Assembly: GCA_019915015.1 (NCBI GenBank)
Contig: JAHBBC010000015.1
Span: forward strand, 1,240,001-1,304,000
From: Auriscalpium vulgare
Lineage: Eukaryota; Basidiomycota; Agaricomycetes; Russulales; Auriscalpiaceae
Direction of reading: 5' to 3'
Length of the DNA stretch: 64,000 bases
A program made the position numbers and the translations under genes. The notes under the pieces are model-generated. The model saw only the letters and a program-made list of their open reading frames with translations, did no database searches and was not told where the DNA came from. This document shows, piece after piece, positions 47,213 to 58,142 of this stretch (position 1 is its first letter; the number at the start of each line of letters is the position of its first letter).

Positions 47213-48900
47213 CTATGTCTTCATGAGCGACGGTTTGTTGTGCACCGTCCACGTATCCAGCATCTTCCAGAAGTGAGCAACAGTCGACTTGTCCACATGC
47301 CGTCGATGCGGATCGATCTTTTGGATGCCAGTCATCAGCATATACTGCTTTACATCAACGTATATCCCCGCACCTTCAGCTCCGTAACATTCCAATCCTT
47401 GATCTTTCCATTTGGCGGGTCGTTCGTCCACGACACATAAATACCCTTGACTGCCCCCGCCCTATTAGCCTGCGCCTAGCATGAAACACAGGACACCGCG
47501 CACCATGATGGAACAAGCTGCGCGGCTCTGTCCATTTGTACGGGCGGAACTGCCACGCCTGGCCCGTTGTCAGCACGCACACGACACGGTCCCACGCGTC
47601 CGCGCCGAACTTGTTGAGCGCCTCGACGCTGTCAACGACGTAGTAACGCTGCGAGAGCGACACCTCACGCCCGGACGAGTCGATCGTCGTGCGGTTGCGG
47701 TAGATCGGGATCATGTCCTCCGGCCGCGTGTTGCCCTCGGCGGCCGCGCGTGCTCGTGCGTCTGCGGAGGGCTCAAAGCTAGCGGCGAGTGAGCAGGAAA
47801 GAAAGGCGCAATGGCAGGGGAGGGAGGAGATGAGAAACGTACGTTGCGTCTTGCAGGAATTTGCGCACGTTGTGCATTGTGATGAGGGATGTTGGGGAGG
47901 AGGAGATCATTATGATAGGGTACTTGTTCTCTGCGCTGGGGGTCAGAATTCATCACTCTCTATCTCTGGGGGCAACGCACTTTGCTTGCGGGCTTGCATG
48001 ACGGGATCTGCGTAAGGTGTGTAAGAGCCCGGAGATCATCGCAGGGGTGGATATGCGCACCTGGTGCTGGCGTCGCGGCCGCTGCGGGCGCTGCGCCCGG
48101 TTTCTTCGCCTCCTTCAAGCTCTTCAGCTTCGCGCTGAACACAGTCCGCACAGAAGTGAAGTTCTGCATAGCCGATCAGCATTCACAAGTACACAAAGCA
48201 TACAGTGCACGTACATTTGGCTTGACCCCCCGCAACACGGTGTTCCGGTCCCGCAGCTCGACCTCATTCTGCCGAATCTTCTTGACGACATCGACGTCAG
48301 CTGAGTCAGGGACGTAGCGGCGCTTGCTCGACGACGAGGAAAACGGTGCGCTGGAGCCCGTGTGGGACGCTCCGTGGCGCGAGGGCGTCGGGCCGCCACC
48401 GAGGGTCTTGTAGTACGCGCTCGGCGGGGGCGTGCCTGGGGGCGTCGTCGACTCGGCTGTACATGGCCTTAGCACGGAAGTGAACGTCAGAAAAGGTCGG
48501 GCTCACCGAGAGGTACGAGGCTTGCGGGTGCAGGTGCACGACCCTCGAGCCATTCGACGATGCCCTTGCGCTCCGTGACACTGACGAAGCCCACCGCGAG
48601 CCCCGCCTCCCGCGCCTGCTTCATGTAGTCCGCGCCGCCCGCATCGCGCAGCTGCCATGCTAGCCAAACCGCTCCGAGGGTGAAGAAAGCATCCGAGTGC
48701 TCGGTGGGATCTGTGGCGGTGGAGGCGGCGCCAGGCTTGCGCAGGCGTGTGGGCGTGGACTTGGGGAGTGTGAGGGCGGCAGAGAGGCGCAGTTCCGTGG
48801 CGTCGCGCAGGGCAGCGGGGGCCCCGTCGGTGGTGACTGGGACGATGGTGAAGGCTGCCTGGACGGCAGCCTTCAAGGCAGAAAGTGCGTCGGTGCTCAT
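47213..48900 (-). CDS. CDC73: Cdc73, subunit of the Paf1 transcription elongation complex
   Basis: Nuclear component of the Paf1 complex, which travels with RNA polymerase II and promotes histone modification and 3' processing. From ATG 48900: an N-terminal region (MSTDALSALKAAVQAAFTIV, TEHSDAFFTLGAVWLAWQL), a linker with YYKTLGGG and SSKRRYVPDSADVDVVKKIR, NFTSVRTVFSAKLK, and then the Ras-like C-terminal domain: NKYPIIMISSSPTSLITMHN, RKFLQDAT, QRYYVVDSVEALNKFGADAW, DRVVCVLTTGQAWQFRPYKW, KGIYVSWTNDPPNGKIKDWN and HRRHVDKSTVAHFWKMLDTW. The stop is at 47213. DWDRVV...GQAWQF and the RH(V/L)D...FW.(M/T)LD block are diagnostic. Five or so short introns. The start is the first Met of the open frame and agrees with the usual N-terminal length. 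Confidence 0.93.
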
Positions 48901-50207
48901 CGTGGTGAGCGGCGGCGGGATGGTTGTCCGAGTGGGCCAAATATTGCTAGTGGCGACGGGTGCTAAATGTAGTCACACATTCCCAAAGGAGCGCTATTCC
49001 CAGGCTCAATGCTTCCTTCGTCCTGCAGTCACCTGCGCTCTACGATCCCTCTACTCGATCACTCGCAAAATACCTGCTATGTTCCTCGATGGGACCCCTG
49101 CGGGTCGTTATCTAATACTATCCTATCCTATCCTGCAGCACGTTGTCGCCGCACCTCCGCTGTCGCAGCGAGATGTCTCGGCTTCGCGGGACGTGGTGTT
49201 ACAGCGACCACGCGACCGTCTGGAGACGACCGCCGACAGAAGACAGTCACGGCTCGCCGGAGCCGTCTAGCACCTATAGATCGAGCGTCTGGAGTCGCAG
49301 CTGACTGGCGGAGGCAGTGGAGGAAGCGTCCGTGCGTTCGTCACAACGTGGCTCATGACATATGTCGGCGGAGACGTACTTTCAGGACATCCCCATATTG
49401 GCTATTATGAGATCGCTCGATGATCAAAGTTAGGATGCTCTGGGAAGTCCAGCCCATTCTCGCCATATGCATAGGGATTCTAAGCTGGCCTCCAAAGACT
49501 TTCCCTCGAAGCCGGGTCACCTATACGGCGAGGCTCGAGACAAGGAAGCTGCGGAGGCACTCTAGCACAAGGATCGCTGAATGACCGGGCCGTCGTTCAG
49601 AAGGCATGGCACTGCTCAAGCTCGGTAGGTCAACGTGAATGTTTCGATCCACTTCGGAATATCTTTCATCTTTTCGAAGACGGCGAGTTGCCGCGCGTCC
49701 GCCGGAACTTCAGGGATCTCAACCCTGCGATCCTCTGCGCTCGGTATGTGTTAGCATGTCGATTCGTGCCGGCCCTAACCCAGTCATGTACTTAGTAGGC
49801 AGGGCCAATGCAAGCAACGCCCGCTCGCGTATCCTATTCCGAATTCTCCACCAGGCTGTCCTGTTGTCCACATACCGATTACATGGTTTGCTCTCAATCC
49901 GCCGTTTACTGGTACCTATCACGCAGTGAGGTCTCATGGACCAGCTGTCGCCCGGTACTAGGGCTATTGTGATATGTCCGCGTAGGTAACCCCCAGTGAA
50001 AACATGTCCATAATTTGATTATGCTACAAAGACCGTTCTCAAGTCCATCGTCGAGTCCGTAGCGCGTCGCAGTCGTAAGCCATCGCACTCACTCAGTACC
50101 CCTTCGGCAGCGCGTTCGCCGCCACACGCGGTTGCCTCTGCATCGTTGGCTGCGCGGTACGCTTGATATTGCAACGCTGGAGGCACTCATCGACACCAAA
50201 TGCTACA
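48901..50207. other. Intergenic, upstream of CDC73 and downstream of the germin-like gene
   Basis: About 1.3 kb with the third CCTATCC element at 49081-49136. Short open frames at 49639-49929 (+) and 49719-49937 (-) lack recognisable motifs. Some stretches near 49640-50110 look like decayed coding sequence with a possible GT donor at 49742, but I cannot name a source. Confidence 0.4.
49081..49136 (+). repeat. CCTATCC element, copy 3
   Basis: GTTCCTCGATGGGACCCCTG, CGGGTCGTTATCTAATAC and then TATCCTATCCTATCC. Same block order as at 46036-46097. It lies about 180 bases upstream of the CDC73 start and is in the opposite orientation relative to that gene. Confidence 0.75.
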
Positions 50208-51175
50208 TTATCCGGGATCTACGTTGACCTGAGTGAGTATTTTTGAGTCCATGGGTAGAATAAGACCGACCTTGCTCTCCATATGAGCGACCTTGACAAT
50301 GTTGACCCCGCCAAGCGCCGCGGCAACAATGTCCGGGGGCAAACCAAGGTCTAACGAGAAGTAGTTGAGTCAAGCCTTGTCGTAGACAGCGGGATGGCTT
50401 ACAGCGCTGCGTGATGGTGTTCACGCCCGGATCCTCATTGTTGAACGCCGCGACGAACATTCCAGGCTCTGCGCACCCGCCATGTGAAAAACAGCAACTC
50501 AGCAGATACGGAGATCGTCGCACCGCAGCTCAAGTTCATCTCGAAGTGTATCGCTCCCTGTGGGAAGACCGCCGCGGAGCCCGCTGGGACCTCGAGTCCG
50601 ACGTAGCGCGCGCCGTTCTCCATAAGGATTCCCGCGCGGAGCGTCGTGTTGACGGCGAAGTTGATCTCCGTGGCCCGTGGGTGGGTGTGGGGCGTGTTCT
50701 GTGCAGAATTGATTAGGTCGATGCTGGCCTCTGCGGGAGAACGACGCGCTGTACATACCATGGAGCAGGCATCGAGATAGCCGACAGCTGATGACGGTGA
50801 GATGAATGCATGTATGCGCGGGCTGCGGGCGAACGTACTCATTGCGACGCCATTCGAAATGACGGCGGGGAAGTTATCCGCTGAAGCTTGCACCGTGTGT
50901 CCCCCAGCGCCAGTGCTCACACCTGATGGCGGCGCGCGGAAGTTGAACACAAACTTGAACCAAATATAAATAAAATGTCAGCGTCGCCAGGGCTAGAGAG
51001 GACGCACGTCGGAGTCCTGCAGCAGCTCGAAGCGTGCGCGTTGGCTCGCGGCCATGCGAAGACGGCCGACAAGCTCAGCGACAGACGACTGGGCATGTGC
51101 GAGTGAAAAGAACGATAGAGTGAAAAGCAGGACGTGTGTGGGCACGAGTGAGAAGCGCGCAAACATGACGAACAA
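50208..51175 (-). CDS. Germin-like secreted cupin
   Basis: Small secreted beta-barrel (RmlC-like cupin) protein of the germin family. From ATG 51175 (alternative 51166): a signal peptide ending near LAHAQ, then SSVAELVGRLRMAASQRARF, FVFNFRAPPSGVSTGAGGHT, NFPAVISNGVAMS and LDACSM. It continues with germin box 1 NTPHTHPRATEINFAVN (metal ligands H, H and E) and box 2 GSAAVFPQGAIHFEMN (third His). Next is FVAAFNNEDPGVNTITQRY, joined by an intron to LGLPPDIVAAALGGVNIV and stopping at 50208. The four metal ligands are present, so an oxidase, superoxide-dismutase-like or storage role is possible. The activity cannot be told from sequence. Confidence 0.87.
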
Positions 51176-52170
51176 AATCGAAGAGAGCGAATGGGGAGGG
51201 AATAGACGATATTGCCAATGAGCGTCAAAGCTACCGTCGTTTTATGCACCAAGTGCCCTACAGCCCCTCAGAATGCCAAATTGACCAGCCAGACGAATGA
51301 ATAGACGAGCTTAGCGCGTGACGTCCTAGGAGGCTGTAAACCAGCATGTGCGCACAGCCAACATACACTTCCCAACACTCCTCTCCTCCGTGCCTCATAA
51401 GCGGAACACGCATCGTGCCAAGCAGACTAGTCGACATACAGACTGACAGGATAGGCGAAAGTTGTCACCTAGCGAGAGTCGCTGCCATACAGGTTGGCAG
51501 GAGGCCACCGCCCACCTTGAAGCGCCATCTTCTATGGATGGCTGTGCACATACACGGGCTTTTCAACCCTACGAGGGATCACTAGCAGCCTTGAGTAAAG
51601 CAGAGATTATATCTGGAGGGCTGCCCACCAATGAAGAGCTCGGGATCGAGGGGGAAGGCAATTCTCGGCCGCAGGCTATGCGGAAGCAGTAGGTGGCAGA
51701 GGCCGCATAGCCTGTGCGGTGTTGTTCATTAGTTCACTTGACATGCACGTCGTGCACCTGGCGCGATCGAGGTATACGGGTTTTGTATGCACGAGTATGT
51801 AGTACTGCGGAGGCATGAGCGCTTGAAGTGAGCGTTATTTAATTGAAAGGCGGGCGCCTTCATTGAGGCGTGGACCCATCAACTTCCTCTCATATTTATC
51901 CTCGATCCCTGGGAGCATAGGGAATCCCGTCTCTTATCACCCTGAGTCATCGCTCTCGACGCCATGGGTGCATTCTCCTCATTTTGGTACGGCCTATCGC
52001 GCGACCGGCGATGGTCAGCTGCTCGGCGAAACTCACGGGAACGGACACAAGTGGCTCCCGTACATGTGGGCTCTTAGCATGAGCACCATATATATCGCCG
52101 AGAGTTGCCTTGCTCATCTTGCTTCCGACCACCATCTCGACCGTCTCACTCGCCAGCGAACACAGCAACA
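51176..52170. other. Intergenic, between divergent germin-like and aldo-keto reductase genes
   Basis: About 1 kb bidirectional upstream region. It contains TATATAT near 52088 about 80 bases before the aldo-keto reductase start. No supported gene. Confidence 0.45.
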
Positions 52171-53903
52171 ATGTCGGAGACCGTAGCATTGGAGTACCAG
52201 CAGAAGGATATGCCTTTCCGCCGGCTGGGTTCTAGCGGATTGCGTGTTCCTGTTTTCTCACTCGGCGGTTGTACGTGTCTTCAGGCCTCCGTCTTGAGTC
52301 GCCAGCTGAAACAAAACCTGTTGATATTCCGCAGGGTTGACACTCGGAGGCACCGTCAACGGCGATCCTGTCAAGGCGAGTTTCGCCTACCTCTTTTTCC
52401 CTCACCACGGGATTGACACTTCGATCGCAGGATATCATCAAGGTCGCCATCGAGAATGGCATCAACATGTTCGACGAGGCAGAGGCCTACGCGAAGGGGA
52501 ACTCGGAGAAGGAGCTGTGAGCGATTATCATCGAATGCGATCAATGCGTATGCGAGGACTCACGAGTGCAAAACAGTGGTCGCGTCCTCAAGGAGTTGGG
52601 TGTCCGGAGGGCGGACCTGATCCTCACCACGAAGATATTCTGGGGCACTCGTCCCGGGCCCAACAATATGGGACTATCGCGAAAACAGTCTGTCACACAC
52701 ACTATCTGGCGTGGTGCACTACTTACACCTAGATAGTATCGTGGAAGGCGTCAAGGAGGCGCTAGAGCGCCTGCAGACCGACTACGTTGACGTCGTGTTT
52801 GCGCATCGCCCTGATCACACCGGTGCGTTACTTCTGTGTCTTCTCCTGCTCGCGCTTTGACCAATCTCGTGTGTCCGCGTGTTAGTCCCCACGGAAGAGA
52901 TTGTCCGCGCGTTCTCGTGGGTAATCGACCAGGGCTGGGTACGTCGGCGTCTCGTTTCCACAAGTCGCGTGCGCTGACGCGTGTGTCAGTCCTACTACTG
53001 GGGAACGTCTGAATGGTCGGCGCGGGAGATCGAGGAGGCTATCCGTACGTATACTGAAGGCTATTGCTGATACAGCATCTAACACTTTGTCTTCGACAGA
53101 GATCGCACACAAGCACGGCCTGCATGCACCTGTCGCGGAGCAATGCCAACATCAGTACGTGGGACAGTCACTCCCGCCAATCATTTCTTGACACGTCGTG
53201 TAGCCTTCTCCACCGAGAACGTCCGGAGGGTGAATTTGGGTATGTGAAGCTAGTAGCTCTTTCGAAATCTGTCTCATCAACTTCACAGCCCACTGTACAA
53301 GAAGTATGGCTTGGGAACGACCGTGTTCTCCGCCCTTGCCAGCGGCCTCTTGACGGGCAAGGTCAGTGCCCAATGACCTGGTTCAAAGGGTCAGACGCGT
53401 GCTCACATGGTTTCCAGTACAACGACGGCATTCCAGACGGTTCTCGATTCGACACAAACAAAGAGTTCTTCAAAGAGCGTGTCGAGTTCCTTCAGTCTGC
53501 GGAGGGCAAAGCTCAGGTCGAGAAGGTGAAGAGCTTGACGAAGCTTGCAGAGACTGGTGGGTGTCGTATAACCGAGTGCTGGCATTCATTTCTCACTTAC
53601 TCTGTGTGCAGAGCTTGGGTGCTCCGTGACGCATCTCGCCCTCGCCTGGGTCGCGCGCAATCCAAACACGAGCACCGTCATCCTCGGGGCGACGAAGCCC
53701 GAGCAGGTTCTCGACAACCTCAAGGCGCTGGAGATTATCCCGAAGCTAACGCCGGAGATTCTTGAGAAGATCGAGAAGATTGTCGCCAATAAGCCCAGTC
53801 CTCCTGTGAGTTTCAACGGCGGTCTGCGATTTTGAGTGACTAACTTGCGGCGCATCAGCCCTCTTTCGGTCGCCCCGCGCTCGACTTTCTGGGACGGTTG
53901 TAA
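52171..53903 (+). CDS. Aldo-keto reductase, Kv-channel beta-subunit-like
   Basis: Cytosolic NADPH-dependent carbonyl reductase of the aldo-keto reductase superfamily, closest in motif to potassium-channel beta subunits (AKR6/YghZ-like). From ATG 52171: FRRLGSSGLRVPVFSLGGW, LTLGGTVNGDPVK, DIIKVAIENGINMFDEAEAY, LKELGVRRADLILTTKIFWG, EALERLQTDYVDVVFAHRPD, YYWGTSEWSAREIEEA, and the cofactor-binding end NPNTSTVILGATKPEQVLDN. The tetrad is visible: Asp and Tyr in MFDEAEAYAKG, Lys in TTKIF, His in FAHRPD. Introns include 52271-52334, which gives GGW, and a GC-AG intron at 52376-52430 (donor GCGAGT). The last intron joins KPSPP to PSFGRPALDFLGRL, ending at 53903. Confidence 0.93.
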
Positions 53904-54369
53904 CTGGTTAGAGGTGTCATGAAAGTACAGCATTGTACAGGTTCGTCGAGAAGTGAAATGAAAATCTTGTGCAGAGACGGTCAAGGCTGCAGCTACCTTG
54001 TCCTTGGTGCAGACGTCCTCTCAGTTTGCTGTCGCTTCGCCTTTATGCTCGGTATCTCCGCGTCTTTGATTTTGGCTACGGCTTACTCTTGTGCTGGTCG
54101 TCTGCTTCGCAAAAGCCTTGTCCGGGTGTCCGTTGCGCGCGTGGATACGTAGCTGGCGGTTGTTGCCTTGGGTCGAGCCCTTGTACCGGAAATCCGGTGC
54201 CGTTGTACTTCTATCTCTTGTTTGCGCGATCTATCAGGGTCCTTGTCCTTGCATACAGACCCAACGCTGTCTGATCCTCAGTTATAAAACGCCTCCGTGT
54301 CTGCCGTGTCTGCGAAAATTCTCACCTGCTCGACGTGTATAGCGATCTCCATCAACAGCAACTCCTACG
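53904..54369. other. Intergenic, left edge of the duplicated block
   Basis: About 470 bases. No gene supported. It is not visibly repeated elsewhere in the window, so the duplicated block starts inside the next gene or further right. Confidence 0.4.
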
Positions 54370-55951
54370 ATGAACTACGGGCAACCCAGTACGAGCGACC
54401 TCCGGTCAGTAAGATACATCGCGGTTCTGAATGATGGGCTTAAATCGGCGCACAGTGCATTCAATTACCACGTCAATTCGGATGCCGGAAACACGCGGAG
54501 AAACTCGATATCGACTGGTTACGCATCCACAAGCCAGGAGGCAGGTTCCTCCAATCGCAGAATGTCCATGGCCTCTCCGCAATACTTCCCTGGAACAACG
54601 GCTGCTTATCAACTTCCAGAAGGAACTAATCCCTTCAATCCTGGTCTACAACATCCTCCGGGCTTCTACCCTGGTCATGCTACTTCGGATGCTACTTACA
54701 ACCCTCCTTATCGGGCTCATGGATACGTGGAATATGATCAGCCACAGACATCCAGTGACACAGTCAACTTGCCGTACCACGATACTGGCTCAGGAAGACG
54801 ACAATCCTTGTCGGCGACACCAGACGCGCGGGGAGCGTCATGTGCATCTTCAAGGACCTCTACCGCACCTCCAACCTCCAACGCATCCTTAGGCAGGTCA
54901 AGCACACGCATGACAACCTCAAGCGCATCCCCGGGGCTAAACCCACCGCCAGCAATGCCTGGCGCGCCGCCGTGGACATCAAACGCGACAACACTACGTG
55001 AGCGCGAGGCTAGCTCGGCCAGCGTGTTGTATAGGAAGCGTGAGCTGCCCGAAGATGCAGATCCAGGCCCTATTCCAAAGATCCCTAAGTTTGATTCGGA
55101 GACACCGGATGACCTTGCTGTCCACGAAGCCACGAATGCAAGCGCCGATGTAGACCTCGGCGAAGGAATGACGGCAAACGCAAACCAAGCCACAGAGCTG
55201 ACTCCGGCCGCCACAAATGGAAATACGAATGAAAACACCAACGAAGGAGCGACCGGAGGCGAGAACGAAGCAGCAGGTCTGTCCACGGAACTTGATCCGA
55301 GGGACAAAAACAAGACGGATGCGAAGAAACGACGCGATGAGACCAAGGTGCACGTTAGGGAACTCCGGAAGGTGCTCGGCATCAGATCCAATGTCTGCGA
55401 GCGGGACACTATTGCACGAGGTAAATTCTCTTTTCTCCGACAATTTGGGTGTCCACTTATCGGTTGACGCTATGCAGCAGTCGAGTATATAAGATCTCTT
55501 CAGATGAAGTACGCGGAGACTGCATCGGAATTGAAGCAAACAAGAGATTTGAAGTTGGCACAGAAAGATTGTGCCCATATCGAAATGGGGGATCAATTTC
55601 GTCTCCGCCGCGATGACACCGAGGGGCACCTTATGGCCCAACTTCGGGAGGTGCTCCGCGTCGACTCCAGAATCTGCGTACTGGACACTATCAAAGCCGG
55701 TAAGCTTATGTTCATTGATTTCGAGCCGACACACGTATTGATCAATTGCCGCTCCGAGTGCAGCGGTCGGTGTATTAAGAAAGATCAACGAGCGATGGCC
55801 GATAATAAAGGAAGAACATAGCAGAGAGCTCGCACAGTCGGAGCGGATTTGGAAAGCGGAGCTACAGTTGGAGAAGAAGAACCATTGGGAAACCAAGCAG
55901 AAATACGGTGCGGTTTGCGCCGAGCTTCAAGCAATGCGAGGACGGATGTGA
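54370..55951 (+). CDS. Protein with two helix-loop-helix-like units (full-length copy)
   Basis: Predicted DNA-binding or dimerising regulator, not assigned to a known family. Exons 54370-55420, 55478-55699 and 55764-55951 give about 486 aa. The first 300 residues are polar and low in complexity. Then comes a bHLH-like unit: basic stretch KTDAKKRRDETKVHVREL, RKVLGIRSNVCERDTIAR, and, across intron 1, AVEYIRSLQMKYAE. About 80 residues later a second unit of the same pattern follows: EGHLMAQLREVLRVDSRICV, LDTIKA and, across intron 2, AVGVLRKINERWP. Introns cut both units at the same place, before the Ala-Val that opens helix 2. The C-terminus is a Gln/Glu/Lys-rich coiled-coil-like helix ending QAMRGRM. 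An optional intron (54411-54464, GTCAGT...CACAG) near the start would keep frame. Nuclear role is inference. Confidence 0.72.
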
Positions 55952-56003
55952 AGTCGATGTACATCATGTCAATTATGAGAACGCAGTCGAACGTACGGTA
56001 CAT

Positions 56004-56478
56004 TTAGCTAGTTCCTTCGGCTCTCATCCGTCGTTGCTCCTTTATGGCGGCTATGTGCTCCCAACATTCGAGATCCATTCGGTCGCACGCGGCACGGTCG
56101 AACGCCAGTTGCATGAACAGCGGCTCCGCCTGTTTCAAGCTGGCGCGTGACTGCTTGACCACCCCCGAGTAATTCTTGTCCAACAGACCCCAGTACTCCT
56201 TGCGATGATCTTTCCCTCCAACCTCCGAGACCAGCCATAAGCCTTCATAAAATAGCTTCCCCGAACCTAGTCCTCCGAGTCTGTCAGGAATTCAACACAC
56301 ACACCGAGAAGGGCTTACGTATGCCTTCCTTGAACCACTCCAGACGCTCAGCTTCGGCTGGTGTCAACCCGGCATTGGGATCGGTGACCATGAGCTCATA
56401 CTTGGGTTCACTCTTTGGCTCCGGAGGACTCTCGGGGATGCCTGGCCCCGGGTTGCATATCGTGTAGAAGTCGCGCAT
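56004..56478 (-). CDS. RDF protein, copy 1 (unknown family, about 140 aa)
   Basis: Not recognised; named here after its start MRDF. Two exons (56319-56478 and 56004-56266) around a 52-nt intron (56267-56318). The N-terminal half is Pro/Glu-rich: MRDFYTICNPGPGIPESPPE, then LTPAEAERLEWFKEG. The C-terminal half is helical: SGKLFYEGLWLVSEVGGKDH, AEPLFMQLAFDRAACDRMDL, ECWEHIAAIKEQRRMRAEGT. Two other copies (59244-59715, 63132-63588) keep the same exon plan and open frames. It ends 53 bases from the end of the helix-loop-helix gene, facing it. An upstream in-frame Met at 56715 would add residues, but that part is not conserved between copies, so the MRDF start is preferred. Confidence 0.68.
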
Positions 56479-57310
56479 GGTGGCCACTATGAGGTGCTGT
56501 TCAAGTCTGCGAATACAAGAGAGGTCAGTCCTGGGTCGGTCAGGAAGGGGGTTATCACGCACACAAATGGATGGTGTAGAGTGTTCAGTGGGGCTTGGCC
56601 GCGTCGAAGGACAGGCAGATAAGCCCGACAAATACAAAAAGGTCACGTCGGTTGGGCAAATAGTAGCAACCGGCGCGTACTCGCACAACATACGACGACT
56701 TACATCGAATGTCAAGGTGATCGCAAATAGACAATTAGCCTCGAGTTGGCAAGAGGACCTTTTGGCACAGCCTAAGATGTGTCGTCAAGCGTGCGGAGAA
56801 GTCAGGGCTATGCGTGTCCCGCGTCTGTGACAAGACAATTGAACGAAAGTCCACAAGTTCCTCGGGATAGGATATCATGGCCGGGTCATCACAAAAGCCT
56901 GGAGGTGGGACCCGTCGACCCACTTGAACAATAGAAGAAGCGACGCTCAAGGATCCCGAGCGAGAGGGAGCGAGGTGGATGGTGTGCAGTGCCCTATGGA
57001 GGGAACGCCCGCAGTGTCTGCATTCCCATTGATCATTTGCGCCGGGCAGAACAGAACTGGCTGAACTCACCAGTGGCCCGCACGACCGCCACGCCGCCCC
57101 AAATCCGATCCACGCATACGGCATGGATAGCGCTGCACTGGTAGCTTGGAGATGCGCCGCAGGCAGGGTGAGCGTGAGGTGGACGATCTCAGGAGCCGAG
57201 GAGCCAACTTGAATTCGATGGAGGCGCGCATGGATAGGTGACAATAGGGTCTGTGAAGGAAAGGACCTTTGATACTACGTTGCACGGGCAGGCGGTGGAA
57301 GGAGGACAAA
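56479..57310 (-). repeat. Conserved RDF upstream region, copy 1
   Basis: Sequence upstream of RDF copy 1, found again at 59716-60626 (same strand) and, inverted, at 57480-58067 and 62256-63131. Shared landmarks on the plus strand include ACAAAAGCCTGG/ACAAAAGTGTGG and CACAGCCTAAGAxGTGTCGT. An open frame (56735-57244, -) reads protein-like in places (IVHLTLTLPAAHLQATSAAL) and matches VHITLTRPAADVQATSAAL in the 60 kb copy, so an older coding sequence may be included; frames are broken in other copies. Confidence 0.65.
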
Positions 57311-57479
57311 TCAGAGGTCAACTCCGGATCCGACTCTGACAGATGATAGTCGATCTCCGAAGTCAGCTACGGAGACTAACTCCGGCGGCCGTCGCCGCGG
57401 TGTTATTTCGGGACTCGGAGAACGTCGGCCTCATCGTGCAAGTCAAGTCAGCACACCACCATTGACGCCCGACGCCCCT

Positions 57480-58067
57480 CCTGGGCAGTCAGATGATGCG
57501 AACGTTTGAAGCTTAAGTGTCTACTCTGGCTCCCTCCCGGGCGTGCATCAAGCGAGGCGAAGGTCTACCTCACGCTCACTTTGCCTGCGACGCATCTCCA
57601 AGCTACCAGTACTATCCGAGTCTGTGGTGCGTTCAGTAGCCCTCTCCTGTCCGCGGCGACGGGGATGCTATGCACCAGGCTCACATCCTTCTGGGTTCCC
57701 CAAAGTTCATCTGCTGGCCGCGATCCGTTCACACTGAAGTCTCGCTCCCACCTCTCCCACCGAGCTCTTCCACGCTACGACTCATCGAGCTTCGCTTGTT
57801 TTGTTGTTCAAACAGTCGACGGATCACACGTTTCTGTCATGATATCTCAACAGGTGAATTCTCGCACCACTGTCTTGTCGTCTTCGTTGGCTACGGCGAC
57901 CATAATAGTAACCCTGCTCTGCATACTTGACTTGCGCTTGACGACACGTCTTGGGCTGTGTCAGAAGACATTTTGGAATGCCAGCCCGAGGTTGACTGTC
58001 TATTTGCGATTACCTTGAAGCCGTCGTATATTGTGCGAGTGCGCCAGTTGCTACTCTGCCCTACCGA
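57480..58067 (+). repeat. Conserved RDF upstream region, inverted copy 2, cut off before RDF
   Basis: Corresponds to 62256-63000, same strand, and to the other two copies inverted. Shared text includes GCGATTACCTTGA(A/C) and GTGCGCC(A/G)GTTGCTACTCTGC. At about 58068, after CTACCGACGGTCACATGC, the match stops and the sequence switches to the middle of the helix-loop-helix gene. It therefore lacks an RDF gene downstream: a recombination junction. Confidence 0.7.
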
Positions 58068-58142
58068 CGGTCACATGCATCTTCGAGGACCTCGACCGCA
58101 CCGACAACCTCCAGCGCATCCTCAGGCAGGTCAAGCATACGC

